From: Corallococcus praedator
GTDB lineage: Bacteria > Myxococcota > Myxococcia > Myxococcales > Myxococcaceae
Reading direction: 5' to 3'
Length of the DNA: 42,581 nucleotides
Assembly (NCBI RefSeq): GCF_003612125.1
Contig: NZ_RAWI01000034.1
Location: forward strand, 1-42,581
The translations under genes and the position numbers were made by a program. How positions within the stretch are numbered: position 1 is the first letter of the stretch; every line of letters starts with the position of its first letter. A model generated the notes under the pieces. The model worked only from the letters and a program-made list of their open reading frames with translations, searched no databases and had not been told where the DNA came from. Shown here piece by piece: positions 8,106 to 17,400 of this stretch.

Positions 8106-9452
8106 CTACCCGAAGAGGAAGAAGCCCAGCGTCACCAGTGGCAGGTAGACGAGGAAGGCGACCAGGAGGAAGCCCAGGATGTCTTTGAACTCCAACCGCG
8201 CCACGGCCAGCAGCGGCAGCGCCCAGAAGGGCTGGATGAGGTCGGTGGCCATGTCGCCCCAGGCGTACGCCAGCACCACCTTCTCCGGCGCCACGCCCAG
8301 CCGGCCCGCGGCCTCCAGCAGGTACGGCGCTTCAATGGCCCACTTGGAGCCGCCGGAGGGCACGAAGTAGTTCACCACCCCGCTGTACAGATACACGATG
8401 GCGGGGAACGTCTCCCGCGTGGACAGCGACACGAAGAGCTCACCGATGCGGTCCGTCAGCCCCGTGGCCTTGAAGATGCCGTAGATGCCCGCGTACAGCG
8501 GGAACTGCAACACGATGCCGTGCAGCACGCTCGCGGCCTCCTCGCTCGCCTTGAGCAGCCGCGCGGGCGTGCCGTGCAGCAGCACCGCCAGCACCAGGAA
8601 CGTGAAGTTCACCACGTTGAGGTTGAGCGCGCGCCAGCCGCCGTTCAGCCACAGGTGCCGCGCGAACCACGCAAGGCCCAGCACGCCGAAGATGACATTG
8701 AGCAGCCACGCGTGATCCAACCACTCGGCGGGGCTGAGCTTCCCGGAGGGCTTCGGCGGCGGGGTGAAGTCCCCCAGCTTCTCCAGCACCGCAGGCTCCA
8801 CGCGCACGGTGCGCTCCGGGGACGGGTGCAGCGCCCACGCGAGCGCCGTGAGCAGCGCCACCGCGCAGAGCGTCAGGCCCACGTTGAAGGGGGAGAACAG
8901 CGTCCGGTCGATGGGGATGATCCCCAACTGCTTCTCCAGGAAGTGCCCCGGCGTCGCGACCAGCAGCGGGGCGGAGGCGGACAGGCCCGCGTGCCATGTG
9001 GCGCCCAGGCCGAAGTACGCGCACGCCACCAGCAGCCGGTAGTCCACGTCCGGCCTGCGGCGCGCGATGAAGCGCACCAGCATGGCGCTGGCCACCAGGG
9101 ACAGGCCCCAGTTGAAGTACGCGAGCGCCATGGACACCGCCGCCATCAGCGCGGTGGCGCCGCGCGGGCTCCTGGGCAGGCTGGCGACCTTCTCCAGCAG
9201 CGCCTTCACCGGGGCGGTGAGCGCCAGCAGGTAGCCGGTGAACATCACCAGTGCCATCTGCATGGAGAAGGTGAGCAGCTCCCAGAATCCGCCGCCCCAC
9301 GCATCCAGCACCACCGGCGGTGAAGCCCCCACCCACCCCAGGGCGAGGGCCATGGTGAGCAGGGTGAGGAGCACGGCGATGGCGAAGGCGCTGGGAACGA
9401 ACCGGGAAGAGAAACGGCCCAGCCCTTCGGCGAGCCTGACGAGGGTTTCCAC
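8106..9452 (-). CDS. atoE: AtoE-type short-chain fatty acid permease
   Basis: This 448-residue polytopic inner-membrane protein matches the short-chain fatty acid transporter family (E. coli AtoE, 440 residues), which imports acetoacetate or butyrate-type acids. GTG 9452 was chosen because it has GGAG 8 nt upstream and its N-terminus (R-F-S-S-R-F-V-P-S-A-F) aligns with the start of AtoE. A longer ATG start would overlap the divergent gene at 9529. Family hallmarks are W-G-G-G-F-W-E-L-L-T-F-S-M-Q-M, the F-N-W-G-L-S motif, and near the C-terminus F-V-P-S-G-G-S-K-W and the G-D-M-A-T-D-L-I-Q-P-F-W-A segment. About ten to twelve hydrophobic segments are visible. No atoDAB acyl-CoA genes are adjacent. 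The substrate is inferred from the family. Confidence 0.88.
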   Translation of the reverse strand: METLVRLAEGLGRFSSRFVPSAFAIAVLLTLLTMALALGWVGASPPVVLDAWGGGFWELLTFSMQMALVMFTGYLLALTAPVKALLEKVASLPRSPRGATALMAAVSMALAYFNWGLSLVASAMLVRFIARRRPDVDYRLLVACAYFGLGATWHAGLSASAPLLVATPGHFLEKQLGIIPIDRTLFSPFNVGLTLCAVALLTALAWALHPSPERTVRVEPAVLEKLGDFTPPPKPSGKLSPAEWLDHAWLLNVIFGVLGLAWFARHLWLNGGWRALNLNVVNFTFLVLAVLLHGTPARLLKASEEAASVLHGIVLQFPLYAGIYGIFKATGLTDRIGELFVSLSTRETFPAIVYLYSGVVNYFVPSGGSKWAIEAPYLLEAAGRLGVAPEKVVLAYAWGDMATDLIQPFWALPLLAVARLEFKDILGFLLVAFLVYLPLVTLGFFLFG

Positions 9453-9475
9453 GGGGCGGACTCCAGGCGGGCAGG

Positions 9476-9496
9476 CGCTCCACAAACTCCGGAGCG
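9476..9496. promoter_or_regulatory. Small inverted repeat in the atoE/kaiC-like divergent gap
   Basis: CGCTCC (9476-9481) and GGAGCG (9491-9496) form 6-bp arms around a 9-bp spacer, in the 76-bp gap between divergent genes. It could be an operator for either gene. The dyad is short and may be due to chance. Confidence 0.25.
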
Positions 9497-9528
9497 ACAC
9501 CCCGGGTTTTACGGTATGAGCGGTCGCC

Positions 9529-11001
9529 ATGTCCCCTAGCGAGCAGCACACCCCCGTCTTCGATCGCATCGCGACGGGCGTGCCCGGACTGGATCCCATC
9601 CTGGGCGGCGGCCTGATGGCATCGGGCGTCTACATCGTCGTGGGAGAGCCCGGGGCAGGGAAGACCATCCTCGCCAACCAGCTCTGTTACGAGCAGGCGC
9701 GCCAGGGCACTCGCTGCCTGTATGTGACGCTGCTCGCGGAGTCCCATTCGCGCATGCTGGCGAACCTGCGCAGCATGGCGTTCTTCGACGCCTCGCAGCT
9801 TCCCCAGCGCATCTACTACGTCAGCGGCTTCCGGATGCTGGAGGAGCAGGGGCTACCGGGCCTGCTGGAGCTGTTGCGCCGGGAGATGCGCAACCACGGC
9901 GCGGGCATCCTGGTGCTGGACGGGCTGGTGCAGGCGCAGGAGGCCGCGGGCAGCAGCCGCGACTTCAAGAAGTTCATCCATGAGCTCCAGGTGTCCGCGG
10001 GCCTCACGCGCTTCACCGCGCTGCTGCTCACGAGCAGCGTGGGCCCCACCGTGCATCCCGAATACACGATGGTGGACGGCATCCTGGAGCTGCGCGAGCG
10101 CACGGCGGCCATGCGCTCCTGGCGCGAGCTGCAGGTGCGCAAGTTCCGCGGCAGCGCGAGCCTGAGCGGGTCGCACCACTTCCGCATCTCCGAGGCGGGC
10201 GTGGAGGTGTTCCCCCGCCTGGAGTCGGTGGTCAGCCGCGCGCAGCCGCCGGACTGGGGCACGCAGCGGGTGCGCTTTGGCGTGCCCACGCTGGACGCGA
10301 TGATTCCAGAAGGGCTGGCCGCCGCGTCCACCACGCTGGTGATGGGGCCTCCTGGCAGCGGCAAGACGCTCCTGGGCGCCAGCCACCTGGCGGAGGGGCT
10401 GCGCCTGGGCGAGCCCGGCCTGATGGTGAGCTTCTACGAAGGCCCGGACCGGCTCTTGCACAAGGCGGCCAACGTGGGGCTGTCGCTGGGCAGCGCGGTG
10501 CGGGACGGCCGGCTGACGCTCCAGTGGAACATGCCCGCCGAGTGCAACCTGGACATGGTGGCGCACGCGCTGCTGGAGGACGTGCGCAAGCGCGGCGTGA
10601 AGCGGCTGTTCGTGGACGGCCTGAGCGCCATGGTGGAGACGACGCACGAGCCGGCGCGCATCAGCCCCTTCTTCGCCGCGCTCACGCAGGAGCTGCGCCG
10701 GCTGGGGGTCACCACGTTCTTCACGTTGGAGACGCCCCGGCTCTTCGGCCCGGACATGGACGTGCCGCTGGGCACGGGCCTGTCCGGCGTGGCGGAGAAC
10801 CTGCTGTTCATGCGCCACCTGGAGCTCAACGGCCGGCTGCGGCGGCTGCTCTCCATCTTCAAGCTGCGTGACGCGGACTACGACCCGACGTTGCGCGAGT
10901 TCCTCATCACGCCCCAGGGCATCGAGGTGCAGCCTCCGTTCCAGCCGTCGCCTGAATTGCTGCTCACCGGCATTGCCCGCTTCCCGGGCAACCACTCCTG
11001 A
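9529..11001 (+). CDS. KaiC-like double RecA-fold ATPase
   Basis: This 490-residue cytosolic protein has two tandem KaiC-type RecA domains. Domain 1 has Walker A GEPGAGKT at 39-46 and Walker B ending at Asp131 (ILVLD). Domain 2 has Walker A GPPGSGKT at 273-280 and Walker B LFVDG with Asp363. The G-[VI]-P-x-L-D-x-[IM] entry motif of the family opens both domains (about 18-25 and 251-258). Known KaiC domains carry a Glu-Glu pair after the third strand; here the equivalents read L-A-E71-S and Y-E304-G, so each pair keeps only one Glu. No KaiA or KaiB is present. It is followed after 14 nt by a receiver gene, the usual arrangement of non-clock KaiC-like signalling ATPases. The role is probably nucleotide-dependent signalling through that receiver. 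Confidence 0.87.
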   Translation: MSPSEQHTPVFDRIATGVPGLDPILGGGLMASGVYIVVGEPGAGKTILANQLCYEQARQGTRCLYVTLLAESHSRMLANLRSMAFFDASQLPQRIYYVSGFRMLEEQGLPGLLELLRREMRNHGAGILVLDGLVQAQEAAGSSRDFKKFIHELQVSAGLTRFTALLLTSSVGPTVHPEYTMVDGILELRERTAAMRSWRELQVRKFRGSASLSGSHHFRISEAGVEVFPRLESVVSRAQPPDWGTQRVRFGVPTLDAMIPEGLAAASTTLVMGPPGSGKTLLGASHLAEGLRLGEPGLMVSFYEGPDRLLHKAANVGLSLGSAVRDGRLTLQWNMPAECNLDMVAHALLEDVRKRGVKRLFVDGLSAMVETTHEPARISPFFAALTQELRRLGVTTFFTLETPRLFGPDMDVPLGTGLSGVAENLLFMRHLELNGRLRRLLSIFKLRDADYDPTLREFLITPQGIEVQPPFQPSPELLLTGIARFPGNHS

Positions 11002-11015
11002 CCCCCAGAGACTCC

Positions 11016-11402
11016 GTGGCTCCCGCGACCGAGACCGTGCTGGTGGTGGACGACGAACAGGGCATCCTGGAGGCCCTCGCGGACCTCTTGAGGGAAGAGG
11101 GCTACCGCGTGCTGACGGCGTCCCATGGCAAAGAGGCCCTGGAGCGCATGGCGGAGGTGAAGCCGGACCTGGTGCTCACCGACTGGATGATGCCCGTGCT
11201 GGATGGGCCCGCGCTCATCGAGCGCATCCAGAAGGACCCGGAGCTGCGGCACATCGCCGTGCTGGGCATGAGCGCCGTGGACACCAACGGCCTCAGGCGT
11301 CAGCACCCCGGGATGGAGTTCCTCCAGAAGCCCTTCGACATCCGCGCCCTGATGAAACAGGTGCGCAAGGCCCTGGACGCGCCGCGCGTCCGGGAAGGCT
11401 GA
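11016..11402 (+). CDS. Single-domain response regulator paired with the KaiC-like ATPase
   Basis: This is a 128-residue stand-alone receiver. The acidic pair is Asp12/Asp13 (VLVVDDE), the phospho-acceptor is Asp56 (LVLTDWMMP), the switch residue is Ser86 (GMSAVD) and the conserved Lys is Lys105 (LQKPFD). There is no output domain, so it passes phosphate or conformation to a partner. The start is GTG 11016, 14 nt after the KaiC-like stop; its ribosome site is weak, which suggests translational coupling. Family knowledge links such KaiC-like plus receiver pairs to histidine-kinase signalling, but no kinase is adjacent; the large one at 14473 is a candidate partner. Confidence 0.88.
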   Translation: MAPATETVLVVDDEQGILEALADLLREEGYRVLTASHGKEALERMAEVKPDLVLTDWMMPVLDGPALIERIQKDPELRHIAVLGMSAVDTNGLRRQHPGMEFLQKPFDIRALMKQVRKALDAPRVREG

Positions 11403-11433
11403 GCATTCCAGCCGCGAGCCCGGGAGGCCCGCC

Positions 11434-12255
11434 ATGTTCCACCTGCTCAAGCTGGGCCCGGTGCCCCTCTCCATGGGCACCACCGGGGTGTACCTGCGCA
11501 TCGGCGCGTCGGGCGACCCGTCCGCCCCCGTCTTCGAACAGGACGACGTCGCGGGCGTGAGGGCCCTCATCGCCGGCCTGGAGGACCCGTCCCAGGCGCT
11601 GTGCGAGCCCGCGCTGGCGGAGGCCGCCCTGGAGCTGGGCCTGAGCGTGGCGCCGCCTCCGCAGGCGGCGCTCTCCTCGCGGGCGGCCATCGCCACGTTC
11701 CTCGCGTGGGGACAGCGGGGCGTGTCCGGGCTGGGGTCGGACAAGGCGCTGCTCTTCGTCCAGGCCGCCACCGAGTACTGGAACGCGATGCCCTGGACGC
11801 ACTGGGATGACGGCCAGCCCTTCGTGGTGGACGTCACCGGCGCGCACGCGCACACCTACGAGGGCTGCGTCTTCCACGCGGACGACGGCCTCGCGGGACT
11901 GGCCCTCTATGAACGGCCCGGCGCGCTCGCGCGGCTGCTGGAGCTCCAGGTCCACGGTCAGGGGGAGGAGGCGAAGGCGCTGCCCGCCATCGCCGTGTCC
12001 CTGGAGCCAAGCCCCGCCTACGCGGTGGAGGCCCTGTCCGCCGCCGGCCGCGTGCCCCGGCTGCCCCTGCCCATCAAGTCCGGCCCGCACGGCGTGAGCG
12101 TCCCCTCCAGCCTGGAGTCCCTCATCCTGGTGGCCGCCCTGCGCGCCGTGGCCCGCCTGTCCCCCACCCAGCCGGAGGCCCTGAGCAGCATGGTGGCGGG
12201 TGAGGCGCGGATGGACGTCCGGGTGCGGGCCCCGGCCCAGCGCGTGCGCAACTAG
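11434..12255 (+). CDS. Hypothetical cytosolic protein in the kaiC-like operon
   Basis: This 273-residue protein has no signal peptide or membrane segment. ATG 11434 is preceded by GGGAGG. I do not recognise the family. Visible features are an Ala/Leu-rich helical first half, an aromatic patch A-T-E-Y-W-N-A-M-P-W-T-H-W-D-D-G around residues 112-126, followed by a strand-rich piece (F-V-V-D-V-T-G-A-H-A-H-T-Y-E-G) and a hydrophobic C-terminal helix. It follows the receiver gene after 31 nt and is followed by a modest hairpin, so it is probably the third gene of the KaiC-like operon. A regulatory or adaptor role is possible but only inferred from position. Confidence 0.7.
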   Translation: MFHLLKLGPVPLSMGTTGVYLRIGASGDPSAPVFEQDDVAGVRALIAGLEDPSQALCEPALAEAALELGLSVAPPPQAALSSRAAIATFLAWGQRGVSGLGSDKALLFVQAATEYWNAMPWTHWDDGQPFVVDVTGAHAHTYEGCVFHADDGLAGLALYERPGALARLLELQVHGQGEEAKALPAIAVSLEPSPAYAVEALSAAGRVPRLPLPIKSGPHGVSVPSSLESLILVAALRAVARLSPTQPEALSSMVAGEARMDVRVRAPAQRVRN

Positions 12256-12283
12256 GCGGAATCAGGCGCCCCAGCCGTTTCGC

Positions 12284-12301
12284 CCCCTGCCCGAACAGGG
12301 G
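12284..12301 (+). terminator. Hairpin closing the kaiC-like operon
   Basis: CCCCTG (12284-12289) pairs with CAGGGG (12296-12301) around a CCCGAA loop, 28 nt after the stop of the preceding gene. The stem is short but wholly G/C-rich. Confidence 0.4.
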
Positions 12302-12382
12302 AGCGGGCTTGTGTGTAGCTGTGAACAACCGCTGCGATGGAAAAGGTTGATTCACAAAGTATCTGGGTCCATAGGTGGAGGC

Positions 12383-12790
12383 GTGACTGACGCCGGCCTC
12401 TCTCCACGGGTCCAGCGCTTCCTCACGACGCACATCGATTCCATCGAGAAGCTGGAGGTCCTCCTCCTGCTTCGCGCCCGGACAGACCGGGCGTGGAAGG
12501 CGCCGGAGGTGGCCCTGGAGCTGCGCATCACCGAAGCCTCGGCGGCCCGCCGTCTGGCGGAGCTGAAGACGGGAGGGCTGCTGCTCCAGGATGGGGTTCC
12601 GGGCGAGGCCTTCCGCTTCAGCCCCTTCCAGTCAGACGACGTGCAGGCCGCGGCGGAGCTGGCGACCACCTACGCGGCGCGGCGCGTGAGTGTGATTTCG
12701 TTCATCTTCTCCCGTCCCATGGACCGGGTGCGGGGGTTCGCGGACGCATTCGTGTTGAAGCCGGACAAGGATGGCAAGGACCATGGCTGA
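12383..12790 (+). CDS. Winged-helix-like putative transcription regulator
   Basis: This 135-residue basic protein has a helix-turn-helix core, R-A-W-K-A-P-E-V-A-L-E-L-R-I-T followed by E-A-S-A-A-R-R-L-A-E-L, and then a G-G-L-L-L-Q-D-G wing, typical of MarR/IclR-type winged helices. The C-terminal half (A-A-E-L-A-T-T-Y-A-A-R-R) is a helix that may dimerise. GTG 12383 is chosen because AGGTGGAG lies immediately upstream, though the spacing is short; the frame is open further upstream but without a better site. Its stop overlaps the start of the next membrane-protein gene, so it heads an operon and may regulate it or sense the state of those proteins. No ligand pocket can be named. Confidence 0.7.
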   Translation: MTDAGLSPRVQRFLTTHIDSIEKLEVLLLLRARTDRAWKAPEVALELRITEASAARRLAELKTGGLLLQDGVPGEAFRFSPFQSDDVQAAAELATTYAARRVSVISFIFSRPMDRVRGFADAFVLKPDKDGKDHG

Positions 12791-13040
12791 AGCGGTCTAC
12801 CTCCTGTGCGCGTTGACGAGCGTGGCGTGCGCGGTGTTGCTCCTGCGCGCGTGGCGGCGCACGCGGATGAAGCTGCTGTTCTACAGCGGGCTGTGCTTCT
12901 GCATCTTCACCCTCAACAACGTGCTGCTCTTCGTGGACCTGGTGCTCATCCCGGAAGGGGACCTGTCGTTGGCGCGCACCGTCACGTCGCTCCTGGCCAG
13001 TGGGGTGCTGCTCTTCGGCCTCATCTGGGACGTGTCCTGA
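12783..13040 (+). CDS. DUF5985-like small membrane protein A
   Basis: This 85-residue protein is made of about three hydrophobic segments. Its signature is L-L-R-A-W-R-R-T-R near residue 25, then L-F-Y-S-G-L-C-F and N-N-V-L-L-F-V-D-L-V, as I recall for the DUF5985 family of small inner-membrane proteins. ATG 12783 overlaps the stop of the winged-helix gene (ATGGCTGA), which points to translational coupling. A start at 12771 is possible. Function is unknown. The gene is followed after 14 nt by a second, related small membrane protein; the two probably form a heteromeric complex. Confidence 0.72.
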   Translation: MAEAVYLLCALTSVACAVLLLRAWRRTRMKLLFYSGLCFCIFTLNNVLLFVDLVLIPEGDLSLARTVTSLLASGVLLFGLIWDVS

Positions 13041-13054
13041 CGGACGGACCGGCC

Positions 13055-13330
13055 ATGCTCAAGACCCTGCTCGACGGCGCGGTGATGATGGCGTACCTGG
13101 CGTGCGCCCTGTTCTTCCTGCGCTTCCACCGGCAGTCCCGCGACCGGCTCTTCGCCTTCTTCGCCCTGGCCTTCGCGTTGATGGGCCTGCACAACCTGCT
13201 GGGCACGGTGGTGGGCCAGGACCTGGACTCCGAAAACCGGCACTACCTGTACGTCGTCCGGCTGGTCGCCTACCTGCTCATCCTGGGCGGCATCTGGGAC
13301 AAGAACCGCGCGGGGCGAAGCGCGCGGTGA
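13055..13330 (+). CDS. DUF5985-like small membrane protein B
   Basis: This 91-residue protein is a divergent relative of its upstream neighbour: a first helix, then F-F-L-R-F-H-R-Q-S-R-D-R-L-F-A-F-F-A-L-A-F, G-L-H-N-L-L-G and a final hydrophobic helix before a basic tail. The R-F-x-R-x-x-R-x-R-L-F and H/N-N-L-L-type positions match the A protein, so the pair arose by duplication. It sits 14 nt after gene A. A hairpin overlapping the stop codon (13305-13328) separates it from the aldo/keto reductase. No catalytic residues are visible; it is probably a structural or sensory membrane partner. Confidence 0.72.
   Translation: MLKTLLDGAVMMAYLACALFFLRFHRQSRDRLFAFFALAFALMGLHNLLGTVVGQDLDSENRHYLYVVRLVAYLLILGGIWDKNRAGRSAR
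13305..13328 (+). terminator. Hairpin overlapping the stop codon of the DUF5985-like B gene
   Basis: ACCGCGCG (13305-13312) pairs perfectly with CGCGCGGT (13321-13328) around an 8-nt loop. The last paired base is the first base of the TGA. It may attenuate transcription into the aldo/keto reductase gene that starts at 13358. Confidence 0.35.
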
Positions 13331-13357
13331 GATGTTGGGGGCCTGGAGGCGTCATCC

Positions 13358-14314
13358 ATGTCCGGCCCATCGTCGTTGCCCCGCTTCACCCCGCGCCGTG
13401 AGTTGGGGCGCACGGGCTTCACCGCGACGTCGGTGGGCATTGGTGACGTGGCGGACCGCACGGTGCCGCGCGAGGAGTTGATCGCCACGCTGCGCCGGGC
13501 GCTGGACGCGGGGCTCAACGTCATCGACACGGCGCCCGGGTACGAGGACGGCCTGAGCGAGGAGGTCGTGGGCGAGGCCCTGCGCGGCCGGCGCGAGGGC
13601 GTCTTCGTCATCGACAAGGTGGACGTGCTGGACGCACCGGTGGCGCCGCAGGTGGAGGAGAGCCTGTCCCGGCTGGGCCTGCCGTCGGTGGACCTGTTCG
13701 CGCTGCACGCGGTGAAGTCGCTGGCGCAGTGGGAGCAGGTGGCGCGGCCGGGCGGGGCGCTGGAGCAGTTGGAGGCGTGCGTGGCGAAGGGCCAGGCGCG
13801 CTTCCGGGGCATCTCCTGTCACCACCCGGACGCGCTGCTGGCGGCGGTGCGTTCCGGGCGCTGTGACGTGGTGATGTTCCCGCTGGGCCCGTTCGTGGAC
13901 GCGCGCTACGTGGAGCAGGTGCTGCCCCTGGCGCGCGAGAAGGGCGTGGGCGTGGTGTCCTTCAAGACGTTCGGCGCGGGCAAGCTGTTGGGGGACACGG
14001 AGGGCTACGGCCGGCCGCTCCAGGCGCGTCCGCGCGGAAAGGTGGGCTCCGGCGGCGAGGCGCGGGACACGCCGGTGTTGCCCCACCTGTCGGTGGCGGA
14101 GTGCGTGCACTACACGCTCACGTTGGATCCGGACGTGATGTTGATGGGGCTGGGCTTTCCCAACGAACAGGACGCCGCGCTGCACGCGGCCGCCGCCTTC
14201 CGCCCGCTGGAGGATGCCGCGCTGCGGACGGTGCGGGAGCGGGCCCATGCGGCCATCGAGGGCAAGGGCGCGGTGTGGTGGAACCCGCCTTCACCCGAAG
14301 TGCCCACGCGCTGA
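13358..14314 (+). CDS. Aldo/keto reductase family protein
   Basis: This 318-residue cytosolic oxidoreductase of the AKR (TIM-barrel, NADPH) superfamily starts at ATG 13358, with GGAGG upstream. The catalytic tetrad is present: Asp57 and Tyr62 in N-V-I-D-T-A-P-G-Y-E, Lys87 in V-I-D-K-V-D and His117 in F-A-L-H-A-V. The opening R-E-L-G-R-T-G-F and the C-terminal G-L-G-F-P-N-E-Q segment match the subfamily that acts on small carbonyls. The substrate is unknown. It is the last gene of the winged-helix/DUF5985-like operon, 27 nt after the second membrane protein. A redox job connected with those membrane proteins is only inference. Confidence 0.88.
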   Translation: MSGPSSLPRFTPRRELGRTGFTATSVGIGDVADRTVPREELIATLRRALDAGLNVIDTAPGYEDGLSEEVVGEALRGRREGVFVIDKVDVLDAPVAPQVEESLSRLGLPSVDLFALHAVKSLAQWEQVARPGGALEQLEACVAKGQARFRGISCHHPDALLAAVRSGRCDVVMFPLGPFVDARYVEQVLPLAREKGVGVVSFKTFGAGKLLGDTEGYGRPLQARPRGKVGSGGEARDTPVLPHLSVAECVHYTLTLDPDVMLMGLGFPNEQDAALHAAAAFRPLEDAALRTVRERAHAAIEGKGAVWWNPPSPEVPTR

Positions 14315-14411
14315 GCCGCCGCGAGAGGGCAGACGGGCCTGGACGGGTTGGCTGGCGGACACTCGTCCCGACTCCGGATTCCATGGGGCCTTGTGGGGGG
14401 GAGGAGACCGT

Positions 14412-14438
14412 CATTATCGAAGCGCCCCATCGGTAATG
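14412..14438. promoter_or_regulatory. Inverted repeat upstream of the large histidine kinase
   Basis: CATTATCGA (14412-14420) and TCGGTAATG (14430-14438) form 9-bp arms with one mismatch and a 9-bp spacer, in an AT-richer patch 35 nt before the kinase start. This could be an operator or a leader hairpin. Confidence 0.4.
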
Positions 14439-14472
14439 AAGCGCTGCCCGTGCGGTGCCTCGGTCCTCCTCC

Positions 14473-17400
14473 ATGCCCGAACCCTCCCTCGAGCCATCCG
14501 CCGAGCCCTCCGGAGAGACGCCGCCTGTCATGGAGGCGACGAACGCGGTCCGGCTGGCGGACGCAGGAGGCGTGTCTGACTTCGCGAGGGCACCGGAGCC
14601 CCTGGATGCGGCGGCGCAGGTGGGGGTGTGGAACCTGTCCGAGCGTGTGCTGGAGGACAGTCCGCCTTCGCGAGGACCCGGCGAGGGGAATGATTCGCCC
14701 GAGGGCCGTAACCAGGACGTGAAGGTGGCCTCCGCGAACAGCCTGACGGACCTGGACGTCGCGAGCGCTCGCGACGTGTCGGAGCTGCGAGCCTCGCGCT
14801 CAAGCGGTCCACCCGAGCTGACGGCTTCGGCCGTGAGCACGAGGGACGCGGCGGACGGCGTGAAGGACCCTCCCGTGAGCCGGACCGGGGCCGCGCCGGT
14901 GCTGGCGCTTCCACCCGAGGCCGGCGCGCCGTCGCATGCCTTCGGGGAGGAGGGCCGCTTCGCCTTCCTGGCCCGCGCGGGGGAGGTGCTGTCGTCGTCG
15001 TTGGATGAGCCCACGGTGCTGCGCCAGCTCGCGGACCTGGTGGTGCCGGGGCTGGCGGACTGGTGCGTGGTGGATCTCATCACGCCCGCGGGCACGGTGG
15101 TGCGTCGGGCCGCGGCGCACCGCGACCCTTCGCTCGTGCCTGACGCGTATGCCATCGCGGAGCGCTGGCCCCTGCGGGTGGGCGGCCCCACGGGCGTGCC
15201 CCATGTGCTGGGCACCGGCCAGCCCTACCTCCTGCCGGACGTGCCCGAAGCCTACGTCCAGGCCGCCGTGGCGCGAGGAGACGGACGGCTGGCGGAGGCC
15301 TGGAGGCTGGGCTGCCGCTCCGTGATGCTGGTGCCGCTGGAGGCGCGGGGCCGGGTGCTGGGATGTCTGTCATTGATGCGCGGTACGTCCGACCGCCGCT
15401 ATGGCGAGCAGGACCTGGCGCTGGCGCACGAGCTGGCCCGGCGGGCCGCGCTGTCGCTGGACAACGCCGCCCTGTATGGCGAAGCCCGTCAGGCCCAGGC
15501 GCGCACCGCGCGACTCCAGGCGGTGACGGCGGCCCTGTCCCGCGCGGCCACCGAGGACGCGGTGGCGCAGGTGCTGGCGCGCGAGGTGTGGGAGGCCAGC
15601 GGTGCCACGCGCGTCGCGGTGCTGGCCCTGGAAGAGGACGGCGGCCTGCGGCCCCTGCGCCTGCTGGGGTACTCCGAGGACGCGCTGGCCCGGTTCCTCC
15701 GCCCCCAGGACGAGGACGCCTTCCCGAGGATGCTCCAGGACTGTCGGCGCGAGGCGTGGTGGTTCAGCTCGCAGGAGGAGTTCCTCCGCCAGCACCCCCA
15801 GGCCGCCGGGTTCGCGCGGAGCCAGGGGCCCGGGGCCCGCGCGGTGGTGCCGCTGTGGGGCGAGACGCGGGTGCAGGGGCTGTTGCTGCTCGCGTGGCCG
15901 GAGGCGCGCGCCTTTTCTCCGTCGGAGCGGTCCTTCCTGGAAGCGCTGGCGCACCAGTGCGCGCAGGCGTTGGAGCGGGCCGCGCTCTACGAAGCCCTGC
16001 GCGAGCGCACCGAACGCCTGCGCCAGGCGCTCGTCACCGGCGACATGGGCACGTGGCGGGTGGACCTGGGGCGCGCGAAGGAGACGCGGGACGCGGCGCT
16101 CAACCACATGCTGGGATTGCCCGCGGTGGATTCCTCCTCGGCCGTGGGCGACTTCCTCTCCCGCCTGCACGCGGAGGACCGGCCGTACGTGGAGGCGGAG
16201 TTCCACCGGTACCAGCGTCAGCCCCCCTGCTTCTTCGAGCTGGAGTTCCGCGTGGTGCGCCGCGACGGCGGCGTCCGCTGGTTGCACAGCGTGGGGCAGT
16301 CCTTCCCCGGCCCGGACGGGAAGGTCGCGTACCTCACGGGCGCCATGGCGGACATCACGCGGCGCAAGGAGGCCGAGGAGCGGCTGCAATTGCTGCTGGA
16401 CGCAAGCCGCGTGCTGGCGCTGCGCCTGGACGACGTGGAGCAGACGCTGCCGGAGGTGGCGAAGCTGGTCGCGAACCACGTGGCCACCGGATGTCGGGTG
16501 GACCTGGCATCGCCGGACGGCACCCTGCGGCGGGTGACGGCGGCCCACCGGGCGTCCGCGCACGACGCGCGGTGGAAGGACACCCCGTCGGACCGGGAAT
16601 CGGGGCCCACGCAGCCGGCGCTCCAGTGCTTCGCGTCGGGCGAGGTCTGCTTCCTGTCGCACCTGGACGCCCAGCGGGGTGACGCGCTGTCCGTCCACGT
16701 GGACGGTGTGTCGCCCACGTCGGTGCTGGCGGTTCCGCTGCGCGCCCGGGGCCGCGTGCTGGGCGTCATCACGCTGTTCACCGCCGTGCCGCAGCGCGCG
16801 CTGGTGGCCGCGGACGTGACGATGGTGGAGGAGCTGGCGCTGCGCATTGGCGTCGCGCTGGAGAACGCGCGGCTCTTCCACGACGCCCAGTCCGCGGTGC
16901 GCCTGCGCGATGAGTTCCTCTCCGTGGCGAGCCATGAGCTGAAGACGCCGCTGACCAGCCTCATCCTCCAGCACAACCTGATTGGCCGGGCGCTGGAGGT
17001 GGCCGGGGCGTCGGGGCTGGTGACGGGCCGGCTGACCACGGCGCAGCGGCAGGTGCTCCGGTTGACGGCGCTGGTGGACAACCTGCTGGACGTCAGCCGT
17101 CTGTCATTGGGCAAGCTGGCGCTGGAGCGCACGGAGGTGGACCTGGCGCAGCTGACGCGCGACGCGGTGGAGCGGCTGGAGGAGGTGTTCGCCCAGTCCC
17201 GGTGTCCGGTGCGCGTGGACCTGCCCCGCACGCTGACGGGCCAGTGGGACGCGCTGCGGTTGGATCAGGTGCTGGTGAACCTGCTCACCAACGCGGCCAA
17301 GTACGGCGCGGGCCACCCGGTGTCGGTGCGCGCGGGCACCGGAGCGGAAGGCGAAGCCTGGCTGGAGGTGCGCGACGAGGGCATCGGCATCGACGCGGCC

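Noticed and set aside
9529-11402. A circadian clock locus
   Set aside because: There is no kaiA or kaiB, the Glu pairs are altered and the partner is a receiver, so a clock role is not supported.
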